Assembly: GCF_015235415.1 (NCBI RefSeq) | Contig: NZ_JADGLL010000002.1 | Location: 62,001-126,000 of the forward strand | Length of the DNA stretch: 64,000 nt | Direction: 5' to 3' | Source of the DNA: Microbacterium paludicola | GTDB taxonomy: Bacteria > Actinomycetota > Actinomycetes > Actinomycetales > Microbacteriaceae | In this document: positions 36,352-46,834 of the stretch, piece by piece | Layout: every line of letters starts with the position of its first letter | Position numbering within the stretch: the stretch's first letter is position 1 | Program-made: the position numbers and the translations under genes | Notes under the pieces: generated by a model | Database searches by the model: none | Seen by the model: the letters and a program-made list of their open reading frames with translations, nothing else | What the model was told of the DNA's origin: nothing

Positions 36352-37878
36352 TCAGCGGTCCAGCAGCAGCGACGGGGCGAGCTCGCGCAGGCGCAGGTTC
36401 GCGGGCTGCAGCGCGCCGTACAGCTGGTCGAACACCGGCAGCAGGGTGGCGTACACGGCGGAGTCGGCCGGGCGCGGGGCGATCCGATGAGCGACCGGCA
36501 CGATGTCGGCCGCGACGTCGATCGACTCGATCAGTCCCAGCGCCTCCATGCCGAGCAGGGCGGCGCCGAAGCCCGACCCCTCCTGCTCGTCGAGCAGCCC
36601 GATCGGCATCGCGAACGCGTCGGCGATCACCTGCTGCCAGAGCGGATGCTTCATCACCCCGCCGGTGGCGCGGATCTCGTTGATCTCCAGCCCCGCGGCG
36701 CGCATCGACTGCAGGACGAGCGACAGCTGCAGCGCGACCCCCTCGACGGCCGCGCGGACGAGGTGCTCGCGCCGATGCGCGCGCGTCAGACCGACATAGG
36801 CGCCGCGCGCGGTGCTTCCCCAGTGCGGTGCGCGCTCGCTCAGCAGGTACGGAAGCATCAGCAGCCCGCCCGCGCCGGCGGGGACGGTCGCGGCCGCGTC
36901 CAGCAGGTCGGACGCCGAGCCGCCCTCGTCCTCGCCCGCGATCTCGGCGCGCACCCAGTCGAGCACCACACCGCCGTTGTTGATGGCGCCGCCGATGACC
37001 CAGCGGTCCTCGGTCAGCGCGTAGCAGAACACCCCGCCGCGGGGATCGACCGCGGGCTTGTCGACGCCCACGCGCAGGGCGCCGCTGGTGCCGATCGAGC
37101 ACGCCGCGACGCCCGGGCGCACGGCCCCGACGCCGAGGTTGGCGAGCGGGCCGTCGCCCGCGCCGACGACGACGGGCGTCGACAGCGGAAGGCCGGTCGC
37201 GGCGCCCGCCTCCTCCGTCAGCCCGTCGAGCACGGTGGTCGTGGCGACGAGCTCGGGAAGCTGCTCCTGACGGATCCCGGCGAGGCCGAGCGCCTCCTCG
37301 TCCCACGCGAGGCGGTGGATGTCCATCAGCCCCGACGCCGAGGCGAGCGAGTGGTCGACGACGAGCGCGCCGCACAGGTGCAGCAGCACCCAGTCCTTGA
37401 TCCCGACCCAGAAGGCGGCGTTCTGCCGGATCCGGGGCTCCTGCTCGCGGAACCAGATCAGCTTCGTCAGGGGCGACATCGGGTGGATCGGGGTTCCCGT
37501 CCGGCGGTGAAGCGCGAGGCCGCCGGCGGATGCGCGCACGCGCGCCGCCTGGTCGGCGGCCCGGGTGTCGGCCCACGTCACCACCGGGGTGAGGGGACGC
37601 AGCTCGTCGTCGAGGGCGAGCAGGCTGTGCATCGCCGACGAGAACGACAGCCCCGCGATCCGCTCGACGCCGATCTCGGCGACCACCGCGCGAAGGCCCT
37701 CATAGACCGCGCCGAGGATCAGGTCGGGATCCTGCACCGCGTGCCCCGGGTGCGGCTCCTCGAGCGGGTAGCCGTGCGAGGCGGACGCGAGCTGACGGCC
37801 ATCCGGCGTGTACGCGACCGTCTTCGTCGCGGTGGTGCCCATGTCGACGCCGATGACCACATCGCGTGCTGTCGTCAT
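36352..37878 (-). CDS. gntK: FGGY-family carbohydrate kinase, probable gluconokinase
   Basis: A 508-residue FGGY kinase with both domains: N-terminal VIGVDMGTTATKTVAY and C-terminal GGVMKHPLWQQVIADAF, with GAGDGPLANLGVGAVRPG. It resembles the B. subtilis GntK type rather than xylulokinases proper, with SGLMDIHRLAWDEEAL and SERAPHWGSTARGAYVGL. The proposed reaction is D-gluconate plus ATP to 6-phosphogluconate, supported by the neighbouring GntP, IdnO and IdnD genes. The ATG at 37878 gives MTTARDVVIGVD. It is the last gene of that operon. Confidence 0.85.
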   Translation of the reverse strand: MTTARDVVIGVDMGTTATKTVAYTPDGRQLASASHGYPLEEPHPGHAVQDPDLILGAVYEGLRAVVAEIGVERIAGLSFSSAMHSLLALDDELRPLTPVVTWADTRAADQAARVRASAGGLALHRRTGTPIHPMSPLTKLIWFREQEPRIRQNAAFWVGIKDWVLLHLCGALVVDHSLASASGLMDIHRLAWDEEALGLAGIRQEQLPELVATTTVLDGLTEEAGAATGLPLSTPVVVGAGDGPLANLGVGAVRPGVAACSIGTSGALRVGVDKPAVDPRGGVFCYALTEDRWVIGGAINNGGVVLDWVRAEIAGEDEGGSASDLLDAAATVPAGAGGLLMLPYLLSERAPHWGSTARGAYVGLTRAHRREHLVRAAVEGVALQLSLVLQSMRAAGLEINEIRATGGVMKHPLWQQVIADAFAMPIGLLDEQEGSGFGAALLGMEALGLIESIDVAADIVPVAHRIAPRPADSAVYATLLPVFDQLYGALQPANLRLRELAPSLLLDR

Positions 37879-37919
37879 CTCGCGCGCACCTTCCCGTCCG
37901 GCCTCAGCGCCATCGTGCC

Positions 37920-38939
37920 TCATGCGGCATCGCCTGTCATCGCGACGACGACCTTGCCCGAGCGGCGGGAGTCGCGCGCGAGCGCGAACGCCTCCTCCGC
38001 CCGGTCGACGGGAAGCACGTGCGTGACGACCTGCTCGATCTCGGGCCGGCGGTCGAGCAGGACGACCGCCTCGTCGATCTCCTCGCGGAAGCGGAACGTG
38101 CCGCGCAGGTCGACCTCCTTGGAGATGAAGGGCGCGAGGTTCACCGGACGCGGCGCGTCGGGCACCATCCCGACCTGCACGACGACGCCGCGGCGGCGGA
38201 CGGCGGCACCCGCCGCGCCGATCGCGACGGCGACGCCCGAGCACTCGAGCACGACGTCGAACGCCGAGGGCGGCAGCTCGTCCTCGCCGATGCGCACGAC
38301 GGCATCCGCGCCCAGCGCGGTCGCGCGCTCGAGCGGCTCGGGAAGCACGTCGCTCACCGTCACGTGGGATGCGCCCCGCGCCTGCGCGGCGACCAGGGCA
38401 AGCAGGCCGATCGGGCCCGCACCCGAGACGAGCACGCGCGCGCCGGACAGGTCGCCCGCGCGATTCGCGGCGTGCAGCGCGACCGCGAGCGGCTCGGCGA
38501 GCACGGCGCGCCGCACGGGCAGCGACGCCGGCAGCGGGCGCACCATGTCGGCGCGCACCACGAGGTACTCGGACATCGCGCCCTGCGTGTGCGGCCACGT
38601 CGACGCGCTGCCGAGGTACGAGCCGCCGGGCCACAGGTGAGGCTCGTCCTCGATCCCGCGCTCAGGCGCCCCGAATCGCGCCGGGTGCACGGTGACGGGG
38701 GTGCCCGCCTCGAGCGCTCCGCTCGGGTCGAGGTCGACCCGGCCGGCGAGCTCGTGGCCGGGCGTCAGCGGCTCGCGCACCACGTACTCGCCGTTGGCTC
38801 CCTCGAAGAAGTAGTGGAGGTCGGATCCGCACACGCCGACCACGTCGACCCGCAGCCGCACCTCGCCCTCGCGTGGCTCGGGCATCGGCGCCTCGCGCAC
38901 CGCCATTGACTCCTTGGCGTCGATGTACACCGCGCGCAT
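37920..38939 (-). CDS. idnD: L-idonate 5-dehydrogenase-like MDR enzyme without structural zinc site
   Basis: A 339-residue medium-chain dehydrogenase resembling IdnD, which oxidises L-idonate to 5-keto-D-gluconate. The catalytic zinc ligands are present (GVCGSDLHYF, GHE, and AEPLAVALHAA), as is a Rossmann motif, SGAGPIGLLALVAA. The segment between HPARFG and GSASTWPHTQGAMSEY, where most family members have four structural-zinc cysteines, has none. The late motif LRGTFRFREEI matches IdnD. The ATG at 38939 follows AGGAAGGGG. It lies 35 bp after idnO. Confidence 0.86.
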   Translation of the reverse strand: MRAVYIDAKESMAVREAPMPEPREGEVRLRVDVVGVCGSDLHYFFEGANGEYVVREPLTPGHELAGRVDLDPSGALEAGTPVTVHPARFGAPERGIEDEPHLWPGGSYLGSASTWPHTQGAMSEYLVVRADMVRPLPASLPVRRAVLAEPLAVALHAANRAGDLSGARVLVSGAGPIGLLALVAAQARGASHVTVSDVLPEPLERATALGADAVVRIGEDELPPSAFDVVLECSGVAVAIGAAGAAVRRRGVVVQVGMVPDAPRPVNLAPFISKEVDLRGTFRFREEIDEAVVLLDRRPEIEQVVTHVLPVDRAEEAFALARDSRRSGKVVVAMTGDAA

Positions 38940-38974
38940 CGCGGTCCCCTTCCTGCTCATGCGGATGACCGCGC

Positions 38975-39748
38975 TCAGACGACCGCGGTCATCCCGCCGT
39001 CGACGAAGATGTTCTGCCCCGAGACGAAACCCGACGCGTCGGAGGCGAGGTAGAGCAGAGTTCCCCACAGCTCGCGGAAGTCACCCCAGCGCTGCGCCGG
39101 TGTGCGGTTCACGAGCCAGGAGGTGAACTGCTCGTCCTCCACCAGCGCGCGGTTCATCTCGGTGGCGAAGTAGCCGGGCGAGAGGGCGTTGACCTGCACG
39201 CCGAAGCGCGCGAGATCCGCCGCCATGCCCTGGGTCAGGAGCGCCACGCCGCCCTTGCTTGCCGAGTACGGGGCGATGGTCTGTCGCGCGAGCTTCGACT
39301 GCACCGAGGCGATGTTGATCACCTTGCCCGAGCCGCGCTCGGCCATGCCGGGCGTCACGAACCGCGACACGTAGAACACGCTCGACAGGTTGCTCGCGAT
39401 CACGGCGTCCCAGTCGTCGACCGGGAACTCGGTGAACGGCGCCCGCCGCTGCACGCCCGCGTTGTTGACGAGGATGTCCGGCACGCCGTGCTCGGCGATC
39501 AGCGCGCCCACGGCGGCCTCGACGGCCGCCGCGTCGGTCACGTCGAAGCGCACGGCGGCCGGTCGCGTGCCGGTCGCCCGCTCGATCGCGTCCCCGGCCG
39601 CGGCGAGCGCCTGCGCGTCGCGGCCGTGGAGCACAACCCTCGCGCCCGCCTCCGCGAGCGCGAGGGCGAGCGACAGGCCGAGCCCGCGCGACGATCCGGT
39701 GACGAGAGCGAGACGCCCCGAGACGTCGAAGAGATCGGTGCCCGTCAT
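38975..39748 (-). CDS. idnO: gluconate 5-dehydrogenase (IdnO-type SDR)
   Basis: A 257-residue SDR, with TGSSRGLG at 17-24, NNAGVQRR, ASVQSKLAR around the catalytic serine, YSASKGG with Tyr/Lys, and the C-terminal SGQNIFVDGGMTAVV. The HGRD motif after beta-2 suits an NADP-preferring enzyme. The known reaction of the family is interconversion of 5-keto-D-gluconate and D-gluconate. It starts 4 bp after the gntP stop codon. Confidence 0.9.
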   Translation of the reverse strand: MTGTDLFDVSGRLALVTGSSRGLGLSLALALAEAGARVVLHGRDAQALAAAGDAIERATGTRPAAVRFDVTDAAAVEAAVGALIAEHGVPDILVNNAGVQRRAPFTEFPVDDWDAVIASNLSSVFYVSRFVTPGMAERGSGKVINIASVQSKLARQTIAPYSASKGGVALLTQGMAADLARFGVQVNALSPGYFATEMNRALVEDEQFTSWLVNRTPAQRWGDFRELWGTLLYLASDASGFVSGQNIFVDGGMTAVV

Positions 39749-39752
39749 GCGC

Positions 39753-41135
39753 TCAGAAGATCAGGTAGATCGCGAGCACGAGGACGAACGCGACGACCGA
39801 CTCGATCGCCTGCTGGACCGTCCACGTCTTGAGCGTGGTCTTCACATCCATGTCCATCAGGCGCCCGACGAGCCAGAAGCCCGAGTCGTTCACGTGGCTC
39901 GCGAACACCGATCCGGCCGCGGCCGCGAGCGTGATCGCCGCGGTGTCGATGACGCTCAGGCCCGCCGACGTGACGGCGGGAGCGAGCAGGCCCGCGGTGG
40001 TGACGAGCGCCACGGTCGCCGAGCCCTGCGCCACGCGCAGCACGACCGCGATGACGTAGGCGGCGAAGATGAGCGGCATCCCCCAGGAATCGAGGGTCTC
40101 GGAGAGCGCGTCGCCGATTCCCGACGCGCGCAGCACGCCGCCGAACATGCCGCCGGCGCCGGTGATCAGGATCACGGAGGCGACCGTGCCGAGCGTTCCC
40201 TCGACGAGCTTCTCGAGGGCCGATCCGTTCTCGCCGCGGAACCTGCCGAGCACGAGCAGCGCGACGAGAGCCGTGATGAGCAGCGCGACCGGCGACGTGC
40301 CGATGAGCATGAGCGCCTGCACCCACGTCTGGTCACGGTCGACGACGCCGGCGGAGCCGAGGGCGTTCAGGCCCGTGTTGAGGAAGATCAGCAGCAGCGG
40401 CAGGACCAGGATCGCGACCACCGTGCCGAACTTCGGCGGATTCGTCGGCTGGTCGTCGTCCTTCACGCCGAACAGCGCGGGCACGATCATCGGGTAGCGC
40501 TTGTTGACGAAGGTCGCCCACAGGTAGCCCGAGACGTACCAGACGGGGAACGCGAGCACGAGGCCGAGCAGCAGCACAACGCCGAGGTCGGCCTCGAAGA
40601 ACTCGGAGGCCGAGACGGGGCCGGGGTGCGGGGGAAGCAGCACGTGCATCACCGAGAACGCCGCGGCGCCGCTGAAGCCGTACAGCAGCAGGTTCTTGCC
40701 GCCGATGCGGCGCGCGACCGCGAAGATGATCGGCAGCATCACGATCAGGCCCGCGTCGAAGAAGATCGGGAAGCCGAGGATCAGCGACGTCAGACCGAGC
40801 GCGAACGCCGCCCGCTTCTCGCCGAAGACCGACACCATCTTCTCGGCGACGACCTTCGCGCCGCCGCTGGACTCGATGAGGCGCCCGAGGATCGCGCCGA
40901 GGCCGATCAGCAGGGCGACCGAGCCGAGCGTCGAGCCGAAGCCCGCGACGAGCACGTCGTTGACGAGCACGGCCATCGGCAGGCCGGTCGCGATCGCCGT
41001 GAGCAGCGAGACGACGATCAGCACCAGGAACGCGTGCAGCCGCACCTTGATGACCAGGAACAGGATCAGCGCGACGGCCGCCGCGGCGATGCCGAGCAGC
41101 GGGCCCGCGCCGAGCGTCTGGGTCCAATCTTCCAT
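39753..41135 (-). CDS. gntP: gluconate/idonate:H+ symporter, GntP family
   Basis: A 460-residue membrane protein with about 12-14 helices and GntP family motifs: GLGAILGRLIESSGGAKVVAEKM, FPIFFDAGLIVMLPI and LLPPHPGPVSASEFF. It imports gluconate or L-idonate with protons. It is the first gene of gntP-idnO-idnD-gntK and is divergent from a GntR-type regulator across a 150-bp control region. Confidence 0.94.
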   Translation of the reverse strand: MEDWTQTLGAGPLLGIAAAAVALILFLVIKVRLHAFLVLIVVSLLTAIATGLPMAVLVNDVLVAGFGSTLGSVALLIGLGAILGRLIESSGGAKVVAEKMVSVFGEKRAAFALGLTSLILGFPIFFDAGLIVMLPIIFAVARRIGGKNLLLYGFSGAAAFSVMHVLLPPHPGPVSASEFFEADLGVVLLLGLVLAFPVWYVSGYLWATFVNKRYPMIVPALFGVKDDDQPTNPPKFGTVVAILVLPLLLIFLNTGLNALGSAGVVDRDQTWVQALMLIGTSPVALLITALVALLVLGRFRGENGSALEKLVEGTLGTVASVILITGAGGMFGGVLRASGIGDALSETLDSWGMPLIFAAYVIAVVLRVAQGSATVALVTTAGLLAPAVTSAGLSVIDTAAITLAAAAGSVFASHVNDSGFWLVGRLMDMDVKTTLKTWTVQQAIESVVAFVLVLAIYLIF

Positions 41136-41225
41136 GGGGGTTTCTCCGTTGAAATCGGGGATGCCGCGGCGGCGCTCGCATCCGAGGAAGGCCTCGTCCG
41201 AACGTGATCGGTGCGGACGTGCGAC

Positions 41226-41261
41226 AAAGGTACTACTTTTCCGCTCGGTAAGGTATCACCA
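41226..41261. promoter_or_regulatory. putative pair of GntR-type operator sites
   Basis: Two related motifs, AAGGTACTACTTT (41227-41239) and AAGGTATCACCAT (41250-41262), share AAGGTAnnAC and start 23 bp apart (about two helical turns). They lie between gntP and the regulator, directly ahead of the regulator. GGT..ACC/ACT half-sites suit FadR-subfamily proteins. Confidence 0.5.
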
Positions 41262-41284
41262 TTCAGACCTCGCAAAGGAGCGTG

Positions 41285-41977
41285 ATGGCCGGCGGAACTC
41301 ACCGCGACGTGCTCGGGGAGCTCGGGCGACGCATCGCCACGGGCATGATCCGTCCGGGCTCCGTCCTCACGCTCGCCGGGATCGAGCAGGATCTGGGGGC
41401 CTCGCGCACCGTCGTACGCGAGGCGGTGCGCGTGCTCGAGAGCATCGGGATGGTCGAGTCGCGGCGCCGGGTCGGCATCACGGTGCGACCGCGCGAGCAC
41501 TGGGACGCCTTCGATCCGCAGCTGATCCAGTGGAACCTCGACGGCCCCTTCCGGCAGCAGCAGCTCGAGGCGCTCGCCGAGCTGCGCGTCGCGACCGAGC
41601 CGATGGCGGCGCGTCTCGCTGCCCGCCGCGCGACGCCGACCCAGCGCGCCGAGCTGCGGCGCCTCGCCGAGCGCCTCGTCGAGCTCGGCGAGCGCGGCGA
41701 GGGCGCATCCGACCCGTACCTGGAGGCCGACGTCGCGTTCCACGCGCTGCTGCTCGCGGCCTCCGGCAACCCGCTGCTCGCCGTGCTCGAACGACCCGTG
41801 CACGCGGTGCTCGAGGGGCGCACCCGGCTGGGGCTGACCCCCGCGGTGCCCGCCGAGGGGACGCTCGAGGAGCACATGCGCGTCGCGCTCGCCGTCGCCG
41901 AGGGCGACGCGGACGCCGCCGAGCGCCACTCCCGCGCGCATATGCACACCGTGTGGGATGAGATGTCCTCGGACTGA
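41285..41977 (+). CDS. GntR/FadR-family regulator of the idonate/gluconate operon
   Basis: A 230-residue regulator. The winged helix (about 5-70: DVLGELGRRIATGMIRPGSVL, then ASRTVVREAVRVLESIGMVESRRRVG) is followed by an FCD effector domain (about 95-215) whose metal-binding acid and histidines are plausible in DVAFHALLLAASGNPLL and ERHSRAHM. The ATG at 41285 is preceded by AAGGAG with 4 bases between; the GTG one codon earlier is too close. Divergent placement suggests it represses gntP-idnO-idnD-gntK and itself. Confidence 0.9.
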   Translation: MAGGTHRDVLGELGRRIATGMIRPGSVLTLAGIEQDLGASRTVVREAVRVLESIGMVESRRRVGITVRPREHWDAFDPQLIQWNLDGPFRQQQLEALAELRVATEPMAARLAARRATPTQRAELRRLAERLVELGERGEGASDPYLEADVAFHALLLAASGNPLLAVLERPVHAVLEGRTRLGLTPAVPAEGTLEEHMRVALAVAEGDADAAERHSRAHMHTVWDEMSSD

Positions 41978-41988
41978 GGGGCGCCGGG

Positions 41989-42807
41989 TCAGCCCCGGGC
42001 GGCGAGCGCGGCCTGGTAGAGGTCGCGCGAGGAGTGTCCCGTGTGCGCCGCGACCTCGGCGGCGGCCTCCTTGAGCCGCGTGCCGGAGGCGACCATCGCC
42101 TGCACCTGCGCGAGCGCGTCCTCGGGCGAGACGTCCCCCGCGACCGCGCCGGCGACGACGATCACCAGCTCGCCGCGCACTCCCTCCTCGGCCCACGCGG
42201 TCAGCTCGGCGAGGGTGCCCCGCGCGACCTCCTCGTGAAGCTTCGTGAGCTCACGGCACACCGCCGCGCGGCGATCCTGCCCGAACGCCGACGCCATGTC
42301 GCCGAGGGTCTGCGCCACGCGGGTCGGCGCCTCGAAGAACACCATCGTGCGCGGCTCGGCGGCGAGCGCCGTCAGGGCGCGGCGCCGCTCCCCCGGCTTG
42401 CGCGCGACGAACCCCTCGAACGTGAAGCGGTCGGTCGGCAGGCCCGCGACGGCGAGCGCGGTCAGCACGGCGCTCGGACCCGGGATCGCCGTGACCGTCA
42501 CGCCGGCCTCCGCCGCGGCCGAGACGAGGCCGTATCCCGGATCGCTCACGGTCGGCATCCCCGCATCCGTCAGGACGACGAGATCCTGCTCCCTGGCGAG
42601 TTCGACCAGCTCGGCGGCCTTCTGTCGCTCGTTGTGGTCGTGCATCGCGATCAGCCGCGGCCGGTTCGCGATGCCGAGCCCGGCGAACAGCCGCTGCGCG
42701 GTGCGCGTGTCCTCGGCTGCCACGACGGGCGCCTCCTCGAGCACCTCGATGAGCCGGCGGGACGCATCCCCGAGGTTGCCGATGGGCGTCGCGGCGAGGA
42801 TGATCAC
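41989..42807 (-). CDS. rsmI: 16S rRNA (cytidine-1402-2'-O)-methyltransferase RsmI
   Basis: A 272-residue tetrapyrrole-methylase-fold enzyme that methylates the 2'-OH of C1402 in 16S rRNA. It has LAATPIGNLGDAS at the start, EDTRTAQRL, TDAGMPTVSDPGY, IPGPSAVLTALAVAGLPTDRFTFEGF and the C-terminal helical region with SSRDLYQAAL. The GTG at 42807 puts the first conserved motif at residue 4. It is divergent from the PMT gene, a common actinobacterial arrangement. Confidence 0.95.
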   Translation of the reverse strand: MIILAATPIGNLGDASRRLIEVLEEAPVVAAEDTRTAQRLFAGLGIANRPRLIAMHDHNERQKAAELVELAREQDLVVLTDAGMPTVSDPGYGLVSAAAEAGVTVTAIPGPSAVLTALAVAGLPTDRFTFEGFVARKPGERRRALTALAAEPRTMVFFEAPTRVAQTLGDMASAFGQDRRAAVCRELTKLHEEVARGTLAELTAWAEEGVRGELVIVVAGAVAGDVSPEDALAQVQAMVASGTRLKEAAAEVAAHTGHSSRDLYQAALAARG

Positions 42808-42892
42808 CGCTTCAGGGTAGTCCCGCGTTCCTGCGCGACGCCGTGGCGCCGCCTCGCGGGCAGGGACCCGGCCGCGCCCTAGGCTGTTGCGG

Positions 42893-44422
42893 GTGAGGAT
42901 CGCGCCCCGCACCGCCGGCTGGCTGACGCCGCTCGCGCTGACGGTCGTCGCGGCGGCCCTCCGCTTCATCGGGCTCTCGCACCCGCACGAGCTGGTGTTC
43001 GACGAGACCTACTACGTCAAGGACGCCTGGACGCTGCTTCACCTCGGCTACGAGGGCACGTGGCCGGACGACGCGAACGCGCTCTTCACCGGCGGCGACA
43101 CCGCCGCCTTCCTGACCGACCCGTCGTACGTCGTCCATCCGCCGCTCGGCAAGTGGCTCATCGCCGTCGGCATGCTGCTGTTCGGGGCGGAGAGCGGGTT
43201 CGGATGGCGGTTCTCCGCCGCTGTCGCCGGCACCCTGCTCGTCCCCCTCGTGTACGCGATCGCGCGGCGCCTCTCCGGCTCGGTGGTGATCGGCGCGGTC
43301 GCGGGCGGGCTGCTCGCCGTCGACGGCCTGGCGAACTCGCTCAGCCGCGTGAGCCTCCTCGACGGGTTCCTCGCGTTCTTCGTGACGCTCGCCTTCTGGT
43401 TCCTGATCCTCGACCGCGAATGGATGACGAGGCGCCTGGAGGCCTGGCAGGCGGATCCGCACCCCGGCTACACCGGCCCCGTGGTGTGGGATCGCCCGTG
43501 GGTGCTCGCCGCGGGCGCGGCGCTCGGCGCCGCGACGGCCGTGAAGTGGTCGGGGCTCTACGTGCTCGCGGGCGTCGGCCTGTTCCTCGTCGTCTCCGAC
43601 GCGCTGATGCGCAGGCGCGCGGGAGTGAAGGAGTGGTACGCCGCGGCGCTCGTGCGCCAGGGGCCCGTCGCGTTCCTGCAGCTGGTGCCGGTCGCGGCGG
43701 TCGTCTACGTGGTGTCGTGGACGGGCTGGCTCGTCACGACCGGCGGCTACGACCGCGGATCGGATCCGAACCCGCTCATCGCGCTGTGGAACTACCACCA
43801 GTCGATGTACGGCTTCCACGTCGGCCTGAGCGCGAGCCATCCGTACGCGAGCCCCGCCTGGCAGTGGCCGCTGCTGCTGCGTCCCACGGCGATGTGGCTC
43901 GCGCGGCCCGAGGCCGGCACGGCTCAGTGCGCCTGGAGCGACGACTGCATCGGCGTGATCGGCAGCCATCCGAACCCGATCACCTGGTACGGCGCGTGGG
44001 TCGCGGTCATCCTGCTCATCGTGCTGCTCATCCGGCGCCGCGCGGGGGCATCCGCGTTCGGGTTCGCCCTCGTGCTGACGGGACTCGCGGTCACCTACGT
44101 GCCGTGGCTGCTCTACCCCGCGCGCACGATCTTCCAGTTCTACACGGTGGCGATGCTGCCGTTCCTGGTCATCGCGCTCGCGCTGGCGCTCGGCGGGCTG
44201 ACGCAGCAGCGGGATCCGGTGACGCTGCCCGACCCGAGCCCTGCCGAGCTCGCCTACGCCCGGCGCGCCGCCGCCCGCGAGACGCGCGCGTGGCGCGTGT
44301 TCGCGATCTCGTTCGTGGCGATCGCGGTGCTCGCCGGCATCTACTTCCTGCCGCTGTCCACCGGCTTCCTCACCCCGTACGGGTTCTGGCTGATGCACAT
44401 GTGGCTTCCCGGCTGGATCTGA
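42893..44422 (+). CDS. pmt: dolichyl-phosphate-mannose-protein mannosyltransferase (PMT)
   Basis: A 509-residue multi-pass protein (about 11 helices) of the GT39 family, which O-mannosylates secreted Ser/Thr residues using polyprenyl-phosphate-mannose. Catalytic acidic residues lie in the first extracellular loop, FDETYYVKDAWTL; HPPLGKWLIAVGM and NSLSRVSLLDGFLAFF follow. WNYHQSMYGFHVGL.SHPY is typical. The GTG at 42893 was chosen; a TTG two codons earlier is an alternative. It sits 85 bp from the divergent rsmI start. Confidence 0.93.
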   Translation: MRIAPRTAGWLTPLALTVVAAALRFIGLSHPHELVFDETYYVKDAWTLLHLGYEGTWPDDANALFTGGDTAAFLTDPSYVVHPPLGKWLIAVGMLLFGAESGFGWRFSAAVAGTLLVPLVYAIARRLSGSVVIGAVAGGLLAVDGLANSLSRVSLLDGFLAFFVTLAFWFLILDREWMTRRLEAWQADPHPGYTGPVVWDRPWVLAAGAALGAATAVKWSGLYVLAGVGLFLVVSDALMRRRAGVKEWYAAALVRQGPVAFLQLVPVAAVVYVVSWTGWLVTTGGYDRGSDPNPLIALWNYHQSMYGFHVGLSASHPYASPAWQWPLLLRPTAMWLARPEAGTAQCAWSDDCIGVIGSHPNPITWYGAWVAVILLIVLLIRRRAGASAFGFALVLTGLAVTYVPWLLYPARTIFQFYTVAMLPFLVIALALALGGLTQQRDPVTLPDPSPAELAYARRAAARETRAWRVFAISFVAIAVLAGIYFLPLSTGFLTPYGFWLMHMWLPGWI

Positions 44423-44437
44423 CTCAGGACGCCGGTC

Positions 44438-44478
44438 GCGGGGGCGCGCGTGAGGGGAGACCCCACGCGCGCCCCCGC
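44438..44478. terminator. two-way terminator between PMT and aldo/keto reductase genes
   Basis: A stem of about 18 bp (GCGGGGGCGCGCGTG with CACGCGCGCCCCCGC, plus GGGG/CCCC beyond one bulge) with a small loop. It fills the gap between two convergent stop codons and should serve both. Confidence 0.85.
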
Positions 44479-44483
44479 CAGGG

Positions 44484-46740
<2,257 letters not shown>

Positions 46741-46789
46741 CCGGAACGACACACCCCCGGCGCCCGACCAGGCGCCCGCGGCCCGCCCT

Positions 46790-46812
46790 GGCGCGCCGCG
46801 CTGAGGCGCGCC
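46790..46812 (+). terminator. possible terminator between GT4 gene and hrpA
   Basis: GGCGCGCC (46790-46797) and a second GGCGCGCC (46805-46812) can pair around a 7-base loop, 50 bp after the glycosyltransferase stop codon. An 8-bp all-GC stem without a T-run, so this is tentative. Confidence 0.4.
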
Positions 46813-46834
46813 CGGCGACATAGACTGGAGGGCT

